64,000 nt of DNA from Labia minor (GCA_963082975.1 OY720345.1:34744611-34808610); one strand, 5' to 3'. Shown: positions 32,950 to 46,379, numbered from the stretch's first letter. The notes: generated from the letters alone by a model not told the origin. Numbers and translations are program-made.

Positions 32950-33221
32950 TAAAATAAATTTAAGTAAAAAGAAATCTTTTTAAAAAATACACTTTACTTA
33001 AAATTGCACTAAAAAGTAAAAAATAAAATCACTTTAAAGTGTGTGCGCTCAAATTATAATAACACCAAATGGAAGCAAATGTTTTACGGTGTTAAATGTT
33101 TTACGGTCTTATTATAATTTGAGCGCACACACTTTAAAGTGATTTTATTTTTTACTTTTTAGTGCAATTTTAAGTAAAGTGTATTTTTTAAAAAGATTTC
33201 TTTTTACTTAAATTTATTTTA
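32950..33221. repeat. Perfect 113-bp inverted repeat
   Basis: Arms 32950-33062 and 33109-33221 are exact reverse complements (checked base by base), separated by 46 bases. The inner arm ends contain GAGCGCACACACTTTAAAGT and its complement. The loop holds a direct repeat, AAATGTTTTACGG. Transcription would give a long perfect hairpin RNA. No flanking duplication was identified. Confidence 0.9.
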
Positions 33222-33451
33222 TACTTTTTAGTCGTATTCAGCGCCTCTAGAACTGCTATCGCCATCTATGATTGAAATAGTGAACTATTCCATATTCTGC
33301 ATATGAAAGTTTAGTTAATTAATTAATAGATAAATAATTCAGTGGATTTTTCAATTGATTCGTGTATTATTAGCAGGAGCAAGCGCGTACGCAAAATTTC
33401 AAGTTGATTGAATGACGGGAAGTTGTTGAAATATCGATTATAAAATGCCGC

Positions 33452-33512
33452 GGACAACCCGGGTACAAACGGACAACCCGCGTAGAAACGGACAACCCGC
33501 GTACAACCGGAC
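33452..33512 (+). repeat. GC-rich 18-bp minisatellite
   Basis: CGGACAACCCGCGTA-type units repeat about four times, unusually GC-rich against a flanking AT background. Confidence 0.7.
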
Positions 33513-34782
33513 AGAGTGAGTTAAGTAAAAGTGTATAATAATATATAATAGATATAGATTTTAATTATTTTTAATTATATAAAATAGAGAAACAATTAGG
33601 AATTTTTAATTTTTTTAATTATTTTTTTTTTATATTAAAATTATATATTTTCGGATATACTTTTTCAATAATTTACTTTTTAAAATAAATCCAACAATAT
33701 TTTATTTTTATTCTTCTACATTTATCAAGACTGGTAATTATACCACAGGGTATTTTATTTATTAGTATGTCAGGCACACAAGTGAAAAATAACCTTTGCC
33801 TTTTCACTTTCAAGGAAAATGTGAGCTACACAGAAGGAATTTCTAGATTATAAATCAACTACGACTACAAATCAATAAATTGTAATTCATATAGATTATT
33901 AGAAAATAACTCTTATCTTTTCGTTTCGGAACTATTCCACTGCTCTTCTCCTCCTGGTTATTAATCTTGGTGGGAGATTTTTCTTGTATGTCATATTGAT
34001 TGAAGTTGATTGAGTTAGTTTGAAAGATAAGTTCTAAAATAGAGAGCCGGCAAGATAAAAAAAAGATCAATTTCGCAACGTTATTATTATATCTTTTGGG
34101 ACAGGTGAGAGAAAATTTAATCAGCGAAAAAAAAGAGAGCGAATGATAATTTAATCAACAATAATTCAATTCTTTTTGAATTGTAACTTTTCTAATTTTA
34201 ATTATTATAACTTTTTCTTTAGTTTTATTTTTAGTTTTAATGTTATTTTATATAATGAAGATCAAATTTTGATAAATCAAGAAGCCAATAAAAAAAATTA
34301 TAGGTAATTTACTCTATTCACTTTTGTTAGCTCTCTCGATCCGTTAACAGATCGTAAAAGTTTTTATAGATACTTCTATGGTTGATGTTCAAATGAAATC
34401 AAGACAATATAGTTAAATAGATTAATTTCTGGTACACCTTGTTAAATACGGAAGGTAGTATTCAGAATTTTGTTTCAGGAACCAACAGACTAGAAATCAT
34501 TTCTGATTTTTACAGACATTTTAATGTTATGTTTTTAAGAAATATCTACAATAGATTCTGAGGTTTAAAGCAGACGTTGGTAACTTTTTTGTCTGTAGAT
34601 CAAAATTAACTAAATCTATCTAATTTTATTATATTAGAATAAATTATAAGTATTTTTGATCTTAATAATTATGCATAGGTGTTTCATCAAATTCAGGTTT
34701 TAGAGAAATTTTGGAGTGAAGAATCGAAGTAAATAAATTTTATTTAAAATAAATATAATTTGAATTGTTTTTACAGACAGGA
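33513..34782. other. AT-rich spacer
   Basis: No coding motif or repeat assigned; a 71-codon open frame at 33855-34070 has no recognisable domain. Confidence 0.35.
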
Positions 34783-35238
34783 AATTTCACATGTGGAGAT
34801 TCTTACATCTCCACGAATCATGCATTTTGTTAACAGAAAAAAGTATTTTTAGCATGATGTCTGTCCGTCTGTCCGTCCGATGTGTGTGTGACGTGTTCAA
34901 CTTGAAAGGCTCAACAGATTTTGATAAAATTTTTATATCTACTTAATGCATCAGTAGCATGAATTCCTCCACTTTTGGTGAATATCCGGAAACCGGAAGT
35001 GGTAGTTTCCAAAGAAATTAATTAATTTTATATTCATTGTCGGAAATTTTTTACTTAAAATATTGTAGTAATTAATAATTGAGTAATTAAACTAAAAATA
35101 AAAATCAAGGTAATATAATTTAGTCATTTTGATTCAAGTTTTAAAAATATTGTTTTTTATTGTTTATATATATAATGTTTGGAAATTAATTTATTTCAAA
35201 TCGTCGGACGATTATGTGCCTGGCCACAGCTCATATTT
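34783..35238 (-). mobile_element. HINE1 variant, inverted
   Basis: Holds GGAAATTTCACATGTGGAGA, the inverted TCTGTCCGTC array and the end TCGTCGGACGATTATGTGCC followed by TGGCCACAGCTC. The plain end is degraded (no CCGACCGACG). A variant like 27968-28452. Confidence 0.65.
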
Positions 35239-36159
35239 TTTATGTAGGGTAAACCCGATGAATAGGAGGCACTACTAAATTTTAACCGCAAATTCCAATT
35301 ATGACATGATTATTGGTATTAATAATCCATTAGGTATTCATAGCAAAAATTACAACTTTATTCTTATAATAACTACAAAAATTTACAGAGATTGTGATAT
35401 TGCTTGTGGGAAATTACATGTAAAATGAAAATAAAAGCTCATAATGTTGTAATGTTTAAATATTTTCATTTAATAGTATGAATTTTTATTAAAAATGAAT
35501 ATCATGCAACCTCTAATCGAAAAATATGTACACGAATTGAATTCATATTAATAAAAAATACTATTTATATATATAAAACACTATTGACTTAAAAAATTTC
35601 CCAATATTATGTACTTGATCGAATATCATTTATTTAAGTGATATTTCAACATCCCATTCAAAATTTGTATTATAAAAAAAATAGTTGAAATTTTTTATAT
35701 GAACTTTATAGATCCTTTGAAAATAAAAAAAATACATTCAAAAGATATTTCAATAGCAAAATAATTAATGAAACGAATTCAATTTTTTTTTTTTTTTGAA
35801 TTGAAAGTTAATTTAGAAAAAACTTAATAAAATAAATTAATACCTTTATAAAATAAAAGAAATGTAAAATTATTTATTCGTTGTGTGAATTTACACACAA
35901 ATGATATTAATGATTAGGAACAGTAATTGGTGATGGATAGCCAGAAACACATCTCCGATTTATTCCATTCATAGAATTCCCTTTGAGCTTAATTATCGAT
36001 AAGGGTCAAACGCATACCGCAACTCAAACATCCGACTTCAACTCCAATAATTTAATTAAATCACATTGTCCGCTTAGTAAATTTAATCTAACTTTAAAAT
36101 TTGCATACATGATCCAATGAGACACTTCCAGTTGGGTATAATAGGTTTTAACTTTAAAA
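35239..36159. other. AT-rich spacer
   Basis: Nothing recognised. Confidence 0.35.
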
Positions 36160-36905
36160 AATTAATTTCATACAAAGGGATAATGTAATAAATTTTATAA
36201 AATAAATTATAATGGGAAAATAAGTAAATAATATTAATATATGTAAATAAATATAATAAAATAAATAATAAATTATTACTTAAAAATTTTTTGTAAAAAA
36301 AAATTATATAGGTATTTCTTTGAAATTTGTTTATATGTTTAAACATTTTAACATCAATTGATTATTTGACTTTAAAAAAATCTCCTCAGTGAAATTTGGT
36401 GTGAAAATAACCCTTCCCTTCTTATCGTCGATCGGTAATACTACTACTTCCGGTTTCTCGATATACACCAAAAGTTGATCAATTCATCCTACTGATGCAT
36501 TAAGTAAATATTCGAAATTTTATAAAAATCCGTTGAGCCGTTCAAGCTGTACACATCTATAAGGACGGACGGACAGAAATGCTCAAAAAAATTTTTCTGT
36601 TAACAAAATGCAGGATTCGTTGAGATATGTAAAAATCTTCCCATGTGAAATTTGGTGTGAAAAAAATTAATTTCATACATCGGGATAATCTAATCAATTT
36701 TATAAAATAAATTATAATGGGAAAATAGGTAAATAAATTAATTATAATGGGAAAATAGGCAAAAAAATAAATAGATAAATCAATATATGTAAATAAATAT
36801 AATAAAATAAATAATAAATTATTACTTAAAATTTTTTTGTATTTCTTTGAATTTTTTCTTATATTTTTAAACATTTTAACATCAATTGATTATTTGACTT
36901 TATAT
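36160..36905. repeat. Direct duplication flanking a HINE1 fragment
   Basis: 36160-36375 and 36661-36905 are close direct copies (ATTAATTTCATACA... to TCAATTGATTATTTGACTTT). Between them, 36376-36660 is HINE1 sequence (CACTTCCGGTTT-like, CCGTTGAGCCGTTCAAGCTG, GGACGGACGGACAG). The small open frames here are by-products of AT-rich sequence. Confidence 0.7.
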
Positions 36906-37681
36906 ATTTCCAATTTCATATTTTTTTATAAATGATTTTCATATTTTATAAGATTTCCACATAATTGAATTTATTTTTCTTTTATCCAATATTCATGAAA
37001 AAAGAAGTCTAAGTGGGTGAATTAGAAAGTAATACAAAGAAAGCCGATCTTTATTGAAAATAATGTTTCTAGTTAATATTATATTTTGGTATGTAATGAG
37101 CTTAAGAAGCCGAACAAAAAATCCTTTCATTTTCTTTCTTCTTTTCCCCAAAACTTAATAAAAAGCTGTTTGTATCTTGGCTTTATCCAAATCCCAATGG
37201 AGGTGTTTTTCAGAAAGAAATAAAAATCTTTAAAGCCAACATGAAATATTTATTTTTAAGCCCATTAAGGACAATTCGAATTCATTTCCTGTTGTCAAGG
37301 GTTACGCTAGACAATTTACTCTCGATTTGAAATACTTTAGGGAATCAATAATAATTGGATTTTGCATAAATTTATACGATTGTTAAATTTAATACCTAAA
37401 TCTAATGAAACCAGTTATTTTAGAATTATGAGAATTAAGGGGTTAAATTTTCAACTTAGAATATGACTTTTTTAAAATAAGTAAGTACTATATTATAAAT
37501 TCATGTAGGGACAATGAGACCGTAAAGAAATCAAAAGTTATAATCAAAAAATAATTGGTTATAGGAATTTGCGAAACTACAAGAATTGAAAAGGACGTTT
37601 TATATTTTCTTAAATAAATCAAATATATAATATAAATAAAAAATTCTATATCCTCTAACAAAAATAATTTAACAAAATTAT
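36906..37681. other. AT-rich spacer
   Basis: Nothing recognised. Confidence 0.35.
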
Positions 37682-38300
37682 TACATTTTTGAAGTGAAAA
37701 CTTCTTTAGCGACGTTGAGCACTTTTGCGAGATGGGGAAAAGTCAGGAAAAGTATAGAACTCGCGCACAGAGCATCCGTATCTCGCGTGAGTGTGACCAA
37801 CACCATGAAGCTAGCGCACATTCCGTCTGCTTTCAAATTTTTTATAACAGAGCGCGAAATTTGAATTGTCATTAGAACTGTTTTATAAATTGTTATCTCT
37901 GACATATAAATATATATTTATTATGTGAAGTTCATTTCGTATAATTTTGATTATATATGTATATATGAAATGAACTTTACATAATAAATATATATTTATA
38001 TGTTAGAGATAACAATTTATAAAACAGTTCGTATTGCAATATTTTAAACAAAGTTGTATATATATATATATATATTCATACACATCGTATTTTTAATATT
38101 TTTGTAATAATAATCAGTTTGCTGAAAAAAATAATTATGAATTTTATATATATATATATATATATACAGTTATACATGTATATAAAATTCATTTTTCTCG
38201 TGAAGCTGGTGCGCATTCCGTCTGCTTTCAAATTTCTTACGCAGAAGTTTTCACTTCTGTCGGCCAGTCCCTCGACTGCCAATTTCGACTTTTTTTGTAT
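37682..38300 (-). repeat. Repeat family D, inverted copy
   Basis: Reverse-orientation relative of 14050-14670. The central palindrome, 37876-38029, has 63-bp arms with two mismatches and a 28-base spacer. The outer blocks carry TTTTTGAAGTGAAAACTTCT at one end and GCAGAAGTTTTCACTTCTGT at the other, forming outer inverted repeats. Direct repeats CCGTCTGCTTTCAAATTT occur at 37827 and 38217. Minus-strand frames read RNLKADGM and IKNLKADGM, showing that the two halves derive from one sequence. Confidence 0.65.
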
Positions 38301-38509
38301 ATATTATATTTTATCATAAACCTTGATTAATTAGAAAAGTTGTAATTTTATACTATGTAAAAACTGACGGATATGACGAACAATTCGGGTTTTCCTACCA
38401 GAGGTGGTGATATTGTTGAGTCGATGTGAGGGGTATTGCTTGTGGAAAAGTATATGTAAAACAAAAATAAAAACTCACAAAATTCACATTTTTAAATATT
38501 TAAATTAGG
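38301..38509. other. AT-rich spacer
   Basis: Nothing recognised. Confidence 0.3.
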
Positions 38510-38960
38510 TAAGTTGGTAATTATTTACAACCGGGAAGCTTCAGGGATCTGGACGAAACTTTGTCAGTGGTTCCTTTTTTAATTCCAAAGAAACTTTCCT
38601 TATGCAACATTTCTCGGTCTCTTCTAGTTTTCGAAATAAAAACTATTAAAATTTGCATATAAATCCATTGACATTGTAATTAGCTACCATGTTTTATTCA
38701 TTTGGCCAGAAGAGGGCTTCAACAATTTTCTGGGTATTTTTTTCAGTTCGATTTGGATATATGAAAATTTAAAAACTAATTAATTAAATAATGTTCCTAT
38801 ATTCAAACCGAAACGAAAAAAACCGAAAATTAGTGAATAAGTGAATAATTAGTGAATTAGTCAATAAAACATTACTAAATAGCTCCTTATTCATAACTAG
38901 TTGATTGAGTCCGAGAAATATTGCATAAGGAAAGTTTTTTTGGAATTAAATAATATATTT
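38510..38960. repeat. Element E relative, partial
   Basis: Shares with 28430-28850 the blocks TTTAATTCCAA, TTGCATATAAA, AATTAGTGAATTAGTCAATA and the mirrored TTTCGATTTGGATA/TTCAAACCGAAAC pair. The terminal arms are not preserved. Confidence 0.55.
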
Positions 38961-40129
38961 CCTAAGTCGAGGACTATGAATATTTCCCTCTATCTTACTA
39001 AATTGTTTGGGTGGGTTCCATTTTTCACTGATAAGTCGAGGTAAAACACTTCACTCCTTCGACACAATTTAAAAAAAATCTTGCAAATAGTAAACAATGA
39101 GAGATATGTGAATAAATTAGTCTTAAAATAAATATTAAAGAATTAAGTTATTCATTTTTAAAATAAGGTTGTCGCATCCTATATAAAAAAGTTATTCAAT
39201 AAGTAATCATTCAAAAATTGATTTTTTTCAAAAGATACTGTTTATTCAATTATACATACTTTAGAACCAGTTAAAGTAAGTCAGATGGTCAGTGGACATA
39301 TTCTTCCCTTATCATTCATCATTAAATAATAATTATATTTCCTCTTTGTATTGAATATTATCTTTAACAGATCTAACAACATTTTATATCATCGATTGAG
39401 GGGCGAGACTATCCAAGAGAAAATATTATTTAAAAAAAATGATTAAAGGAAAGCACACATACACGTAGAAAAAACTCTTGTTTGCCAGTTAGTTAAAAAT
39501 AATTCAAAACCAGAATCCAAAATAATCAAAATATATACATTTTATTGTTGTGAAGGGAATGGGGGGGGGGATGAAAAATATGATTGAAAATTGAAAAGTT
39601 AAGTAATGCAATTTTATATGATTTTTTTAATTTAAACATTTCTGTTATATTTCATATAAATTAATAAAAGAGATACATTTTAATTATTCTAGTTTGAAAA
39701 ATTCAATTGAGGCTTTTCGTTGAAATGTTACAATGATCTAATATAGTTTAGAGTTGTATTCAATATTCTTTTGTGATTATTTGATAACATGTAGGTACTT
39801 GATAATTTAATGAATTGTCTTTGTTGAAATATTTAGGTTTACTAAAAGGTCAATTTCCAAAGGCTTTTAGAAATTTTCTTATGTTTTTATAAAATGAAAA
39901 ACAAAAGAATGTAAATTATAAAGAGGGAGAGAAGATCGAGTTTATACAATTAAATTTAATTTTTAATGTATTGGAATATATTGAATATACATATATTTAT
40001 ATACAATCTATTACATTTATTAATAACGATTACTTTATTATTTGGGAAAGAGGAAATATTTTGACCATATACATGAATTGAGAATGAAACAAGCAACGAT
40101 AACGGGGTTGGGGTTCAAGCCCGCAGAAG
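38961..40129. other. AT-rich spacer
   Basis: A G10 run near 39564 and simple AT repeats. No coding motif. Confidence 0.35.
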
Positions 40130-41090
40130 ATTTAGTAATTAAAAGCTGTTCTGGTAGACAGAAGACGCCAGTCTAATATTCTGGATGTCAGAGTTTATAG
40201 AGGGGCAGATTGAAATTCGGATCATTATTTGCTTGTAATAAAATTGAGAGAACTACTCTCAACGAGTAACACGAAATTAGGAATAATTAACCAAAAACGA
40301 TACAGCTTAGGTAGGTTTAAAAACAAGGAATATACAAATCCAAATCCAAAAAAGATTTAATAGTTCGAATCTTAAAGAAAATGATGAGAAGAGAGCCTCG
40401 GAAGAAATATGGGACAAAATAAAGATAAATATTAAAACGGCAGCATTAAAAAAATAAAAATAACAAAAAGTATAAACCATTTTTCGATGAGGAATGTTTA
40501 GAATTAATCGAAATTAAAAAAGCTAAATTAGAATGGATTTGTAATAAAAGCGAAGAGGATAGGAATTAATGTTAAGAAAATAGTAACGAAAGCCATCAAA
40601 ATCAAGATAAGGGAAATCTTAAAAAAATAAAATATTAGAGATAAAAAAGTGACTGCTACAAGAATAGCAGAGATTTATATTTAGGAATTAAAAATATCAA
40701 AAAGAGTTATCAGGTACTTAATAGAGATGATAATAATAATTTTTTTAATAATAGAACAGTAAAATATTAAAAATAGATGGAGGGACTATTTTGAAAAATT
40801 ATTAAACTCAAATGGAAGTAAAAGAAAAGAATACTCAACAGAAATTAATAATGTATGTTTCATAAGGTAGAAATGATCTGAGAAAATTTAAAAATAACAA
40901 AGTTCCGAGAATAGAAAGGAGAATTAATGAAATATAATGGAAAACCTTTAGTAGAGAGTATATACAAGTTATTTCTTTCAATTTGGCATAAGAAAAAGAT
41001 CCCATTAGAATGGTAGGAGGTATTCATCATTCCACTTTTTAAAAAAAGGGAAATTTCTCTTTTGACGACATCGTACAAAATACAAAATAT
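40130..41090 (+). pseudogene. RTE-like LINE relic: endonuclease end and RT start
   Basis: NILDVRVYRGAD*NSDHYLL (about 40180-40240) is the SDHYLL endonuclease motif with one stop. Later SEEIWDKIKINIKTAALKK, NRWRDYFEKLLNSNGS (40765) and IWHKKKIPLEW.EVFIIPL (about 40985-41040) give the linker and first RT block. Many stops and shifts are present. It runs directly into an inverted Helitron-like end. Confidence 0.75.
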
Positions 41091-41094
41091 TATA

Positions 41095-41290
41095 CTATAT
41101 ACTAGCTGTCAATCAGTATATTAGATAAAACATTTATTTGTTTTTCTGTTCTTACTTTTAATATATTCTAATTTATTCAGTAAATTAATTATAGATTATT
41201 ATTGTAAATGTTATATCTATCTATCTCTGTGCTCAACGGTAGTCTCTTGGCCGCAACATCCACATTTCTCAAAGTGTCCCTTCATACATT
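41095..41290 (-). mobile_element. Helitron-like 3' end, inverted
   Basis: CTAGCTGTCAATCAGTATAT is the inverse of a CAGCTAG end. It is followed by ATATTCTAATTTATTCAGTA and GTTATATCTATCTATCTCTG, the inverse of the tail at 56500-56580. The hairpin is absent. Confidence 0.45.
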
Positions 41291-41679
41291 GTGAATCCAC
41301 CCATAATAATATCTTACTTGAAAATGAAAATCTAATTATGAGATCAAAATTAAAATTCTTTATTCATATAATCTTAAAAATTAAAAGAGGTAATAATATT
41401 CGCAATGTGAATGTTTTCAGTGTTTTATAATTAATTTAAAATTATAGAAAAATAAAATTAAAAATATAATAAAATATAAATATAAATATAACATAAAAAA
41501 TAAAAACAAACATTCTTTCAATGAGATGTAGATATCAAATTTTAAAAAATTAATTTCTGAGATATGCAAGAATATTGTGATGTAATTTCAGCCAATTTTG
41601 AGCCTATAACGTCAAAGTTTCCCGACAGATATTGAATATATATTAATAAAAATGGGGTATAGTATGTTCTTTTAAATTA

Positions 41680-42140
41680 TTTGAATGGCCATTCGGTGAA
41701 TCAGGTATTAATATTACCAGCCAAACCCAATTGTAATAAATAATTAAAAAATTGTAAAATTTTTAAGGTATATAATAATAAATTGTATAAATTTGTTAAA
41801 GGGTCGAGCGATAGCTTGGTATTGAAATGAAAATCAATTTATTTTAATTAATTTGAAACATTTTAGGAAACAAATTTTTAATGGGTCATTTTTAGAAATC
41901 CCATTTAACAATTGTAATAAATAATTAAAAAATTGTAAAATTTTAAAAGTATATAAAATAAATTGTATAAATTTGTTAAAGGGTCGGACGATAGCTCGTT
42001 GTCCCAGGTATATATTTTATATCAACAGGCCTACTTTTCTGTTTGTATGTTATTATTTGAATGGCGATTCGGTGAACCCAATAATAATGAATCATTTTTT
42101 TTAACTTAATTACCGAGCCGAGGCTCGGGGTCCCGGTACT
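41680..42140 (-). repeat. Repeat family C, inverted copies
   Basis: Ends ACCGAGCCGAGGCTCGGGGT then CCCGGTAC (42109-42138), the family C hairpin inverted. The internal block TTTGTTAAAGGGTCG(A/G)(G/A)CGATAGCT occurs twice, so part is duplicated. Confidence 0.6.
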
Positions 42141-43032
42141 ACATATTTAATTAATCTCTTTTCATATTTATCACTTTTTAAAATCACATCAGCAAATTTC
42201 ATTATTAGTATGTAGTATGTATATTATATATAATATTTTATAAATATTTTTAATTAATTTAAAATAAAATATATTTATATATTAGAAATAAAATAGACAT
42301 ATAAATTATTTTTACAAAAGAAAAGATTATTAAAAAAACTATTTTGTTTCAAAATAATATTCTCAATAATTAAAGAATATTTATAGGAGTAATTCGGATA
42401 GAAAATATTCTTTCAAATGATAGTAATTCAATTTAAAAGCATGAAAAACACATTCCTTCTGTTAGAATATTCTCCATTTGAAATGGGATCGTATTGAAAT
42501 AAGGTAAATCAATTTCATATCCGGTATCCAATATGTAAGGAAAAAAAGGGCTCTTTCACATCAGAGGATATAAATATTCCCGATATTTGCTAAAAGATTC
42601 ATATTGGGTGAATACCTTGATTTCTTATATCATACATATTTTTGTATCTTATTAATATAAAATTAATTAAAATTCAAAGAAGAAGAGAAAATAAAAGATT
42701 AAAATTTATAATAATTTTAAACGTTAATTTCATCATGATTAAATATGAGGAATTTTGAAAAATACTATTCTTATTAGAAATTTCTTTTTATCTTTTTTTT
42801 TCAAAGGGTATATCGTGCAAAGATGCTTAAAACACATTTCTTGTATCCCTTTCTCGAGCAGAAAGAAACTAATTAACTATTGAAATGTTAAAAATGGGGA
42901 AAAAATTATTCTTGTCGAGATTAATGCTTTGAACGTACTTGTATTTGTTTTAATACCACAACCAATACGATAAAAACCGGTATTCTCTCTTCTAAAAGCT
43001 GGTTTCTGTAAAAATATTAGTCAAATATTTTT
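42141..43032. other. AT-rich spacer
   Basis: Nothing recognised. Confidence 0.35.
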
Positions 43033-43716
43033 ATCTATATAGTATTGCGATCACGAAAATTTTCGATGAAGAGATTTTGATGTTTTTTTACGTTTTGAAG
43101 GTCCCTGAGTCATTTTCACTAAGGTTGAGAAAAAATGCATGCGTGTGTGTATGTGTAGACAAGATTACGCAAAAACGGTTTGAGCTAGAATCATGAGATT
43201 TGGTACACGGGCATTATTCAAAATTCGTAGTTTTCTATCAAATTTTGAGAAATATAGCTCAAGGGTCATTAATTACCATCTTACCTTTATTTCAGAGTTG
43301 AAAATGATTTCGCCCCCAAAAAATAACTTATCGCCCCCAAATGCTTATAGACTAAATAATCGCCCTCCAGGGGGCGATACCGCTCAGGTTGAAAATCACC
43401 ACTCTAAACTAACTGTAAAAATAAAGATATATGTTTGATAGTTTTTCACATGATTAAAAATTGTATAAAACTTCTATATATAGAATTTCAGCTAGATTGA
43501 ATCGCTGAAAGTGCCGGAATTAATTTTTTAAATTTTTTACATGTTGACTACCAATCACGCGCCAGCACGTGACGTAGTGCCATCAACAAAGAGCCAAACA
43601 CGCGCTGGTTTAATAAATATTATTTATAAATTTTAATTTATAATTTAATTTAAATATAATATATGTTAATTAATACAATTCAAAATTTGCGAGATAGTCG
43701 AGTGGAGACACTCCAG
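43033..43716 (+). mobile_element. HINE2, diverged copy with internal insertion
   Basis: The left subterminal repeat is degraded (CTATATAGTATTGCGATCAC) but the right end GCGAGATAGTCGAG plus GAGTG-GAGA-CACTCCAG is intact. About 130 bases with TCGCCCCCAAA repeats and GCCCTCCAGGGGGC (about 43275-43405) are not in other copies and are probably another insertion or its remnant. Confidence 0.65.
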
Positions 43717-44767
43717 ATTTTTTGACTGGAAATCTTTGTCCTTAGGCTACACACTTAAATAAATACTTATTTATAATATTGGTCTTTTGAATTTAGGGGA
43801 ATTTCCCATACACTTTCAAATAAATACCGAGGTACAGTTTAATAATTGAATTATTGACTTAATTCTAATTGGATTTTCAAATCAAGATAATTAAATTCTA
43901 ATACATGATCTGATCAATAAAATTTTACAATGAATCTTTAATCCTCCAAAAACAACAATCTATAATGGACAACACAATGCGAAACGTTTTAATCTCTAAT
44001 TCTAATTTTTATGAAGCAAAAAATAAAAAGATATTAAATTTTAATACAATCATATATTATGTCACTCTGTTTGCATTCTTATTATTATTTATTTTTAAAT
44101 AAATTAATAAAGAATTGTAGTATCCCTCTTCTTATAAATTCTACTTAATGTATTAATCAATAAATAGCCGGATTAGATATTTTAATTGTAACTAATCAAA
44201 TAAACACTAATGAATTGACAGTTTGAAATGAGTAAACAACGAAGAAGTTAATAAATAAATACTATATATATGTTTACAGAAACGACAACCTTTCAGTAAA
44301 TACATTTACAAGATCCAATTATAAAATGAATAATAAAATTTATAGTAATCACTTTTAATTAATTTCAATACAAAAGAAAAAAAAATTATAATAAATAATA
44401 TAAATTAAAATTTAATTATTATAATTTTAAATATAAAAATACAAAACAATAAAGTTCATATAATTAAATTTATTAACGATTGTATAAATGAATAAATTAA
44501 ATTAAAATTAAAAATCATTATAAAATGGAAGCTATAAATTGTTATTAACTTCAAAGACAATAATAAATAAAAAAAATGAGTAAAGGATTAATATTTAATT
44601 TAGATTTGATTTTTGTTTTTTATACATATACATTAGTATATTAATTTGATATTTAGTCCATGTAATAATTTATATTTCAACAAAGACAACCCCTATCCCA
44701 CATAAAAGATAAAATTTAATAAAAATAACAGGAAAACCATTTTCATGGTAAGTATTATAATTTTACC
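43717..44767. other. AT-rich spacer
   Basis: Nothing recognised. Confidence 0.35.
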
Positions 44768-45337
44768 TTTTTAATATCTCGCCAGAGATAGTATTGCGAT
44801 CATGAAAATTTTCGAAAATTGTCGAGATTTTGATGTTTTTTTACGTTTTGAAGGTCCTTGACTTATTTTTGCTAAGGTTGAGAAAAATGTCTGTATGTGT
44901 GTGTAGACAAGATTACGAAAAAACGATTTGAGCTAGAATAATTAAATTTGGTATATGGGCATTATTCGAAATTCGTAGTTTTCTATCAACTTTTGAGAAA
45001 TGTAGCTCATCCGGAAGAGGGTCATTATCTACCACGAATTCATTTTTTTTTCCTTTAAACTAACCGTAAAAATAAAGAAATATGTTTGATAGTTTTTCAC
45101 ATGATTAAAAATTGTATAAAACTGCTATATATAGACTTTCAGCTTGATTAAATCGATGATTAATTTCTTAACATTGCAAATCACGGACCAGCAGGTGGCG
45201 AGGTGCCAAACACGCGCTGGTTTAATAAATATTATTTATTAATTTAATTTATAATTTAATTAATTAAATTTATTTAAATATAATATATGTTATTTAATCC
45301 AATTCAAATTGCAAGATGTCGAGTGGAGACACTCCAG
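44768..45337 (+). mobile_element. HINE2, older copy
   Basis: Left TATCTCGCCAGAGATAGTAT, right GCAAGATGTCGAG and hairpin GAGTG-GAGA-CACTCCAG. More substitutions than 10249-10873, but the hairpin is unchanged. Confidence 0.7.
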
Positions 45338-45745
45338 CTTATTTAGTTTAAAGAGCAAGTCCTTTCTGGATTAATGTAAACATCCTCTGACAATCCTAAC
45401 TTTCTAGATTTTAAAATTTCTACTATATGCGAAGATGCATAGAAGCATTTTTATATCTTAATAAATATACAAATATGATGTTCTATACAAATATTTATTG
45501 ATATTTTTCTATAAAAATATTTATTGATAGATCAAAGGAAGTGTATTATCATTTGAATATTCTAATACTCCTTCCATGTATTATTCATATAATGAATAAA
45601 AAAAGGATTTGTCTCAGAAATTATAAAATTTTTGCATATCTATACATTTCATATGCATTTTCAAATATCTTTGCGAATTCTCGCTAAATATAAAAATATT
45701 AATTCTAGCAAATCCCAGCCAGAATAATTAAATAGAACCTGGTTC

Positions 45746-46290
45746 ACCGAGTCTCCGCTCGGTAATTTAAAAAAATTATTCCTTATGAACTATTAATATT
45801 TAAGTTTAAAATTATTATTTAAAATGAATAAACGACAAAATATATGAAACAATTTCAAATAATTTAAAAAAATATAAATTAAAAAAAAAAATTAGTCAAT
45901 AAACATACAATAACATACAGCCCTTAAACGTACGTATTAATGCACCGAAAGCCAGAAAAGTATGGCTTGTGGATATAACATAATATATATATTTTGTAAT
46001 TTGATTATAAAATATTATTAAAATAAATATTTTTAATTTTATTTTATTTATAATAATTTGATTTTATGGAGCGTTGTAAGGCGCTATTTTTATTATTATT
46101 ATTAATATTAAGAAAAAACTAACAAAGATAATTTTTCCCGAGGCTGAAACCAATACAGATCGATTTTTCTTTATAAATATTATCTAGGGTGTGAATTTCA
46201 AAAAAATCCTAACAGCGGTTTAACATCTCAAAAATTTAAATATATACTGTATATATACAATTTTTGCTAGTATAAGATAAAATATACATA
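45746..46290 (+). repeat. Hairpin-ended repeat related to C and F
   Basis: Starts with a perfect hairpin ACCGAG-TCTCCG-CTCGGT (45746-45763). Later parts resemble HINE1's middle (TTTAATTTTATTTTATTTAT; GAGGCTGAAACCAATACAG) and repeat F (CTTTATAAATATTATCTAGG). It may be a longer relative linking families C and F. The end is uncertain. Confidence 0.45.
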
Positions 46291-46379
46291 TGTATAAAAG
46301 AAATCAATATATTTGGCTAGAATGAGTGATTAATGACTAACGAACAATTTAAATTTGATGAGACTATTTAAATTTGTGA

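Noticed and set aside
36083-36874. Two related 87- and 105-codon hydrophobic ORFs
   Set aside because: Phe/Ile/Tyr-rich peptides are expected from AT-rich DNA; the similarity comes from a direct duplication around a HINE1 fragment, not from coding selection.
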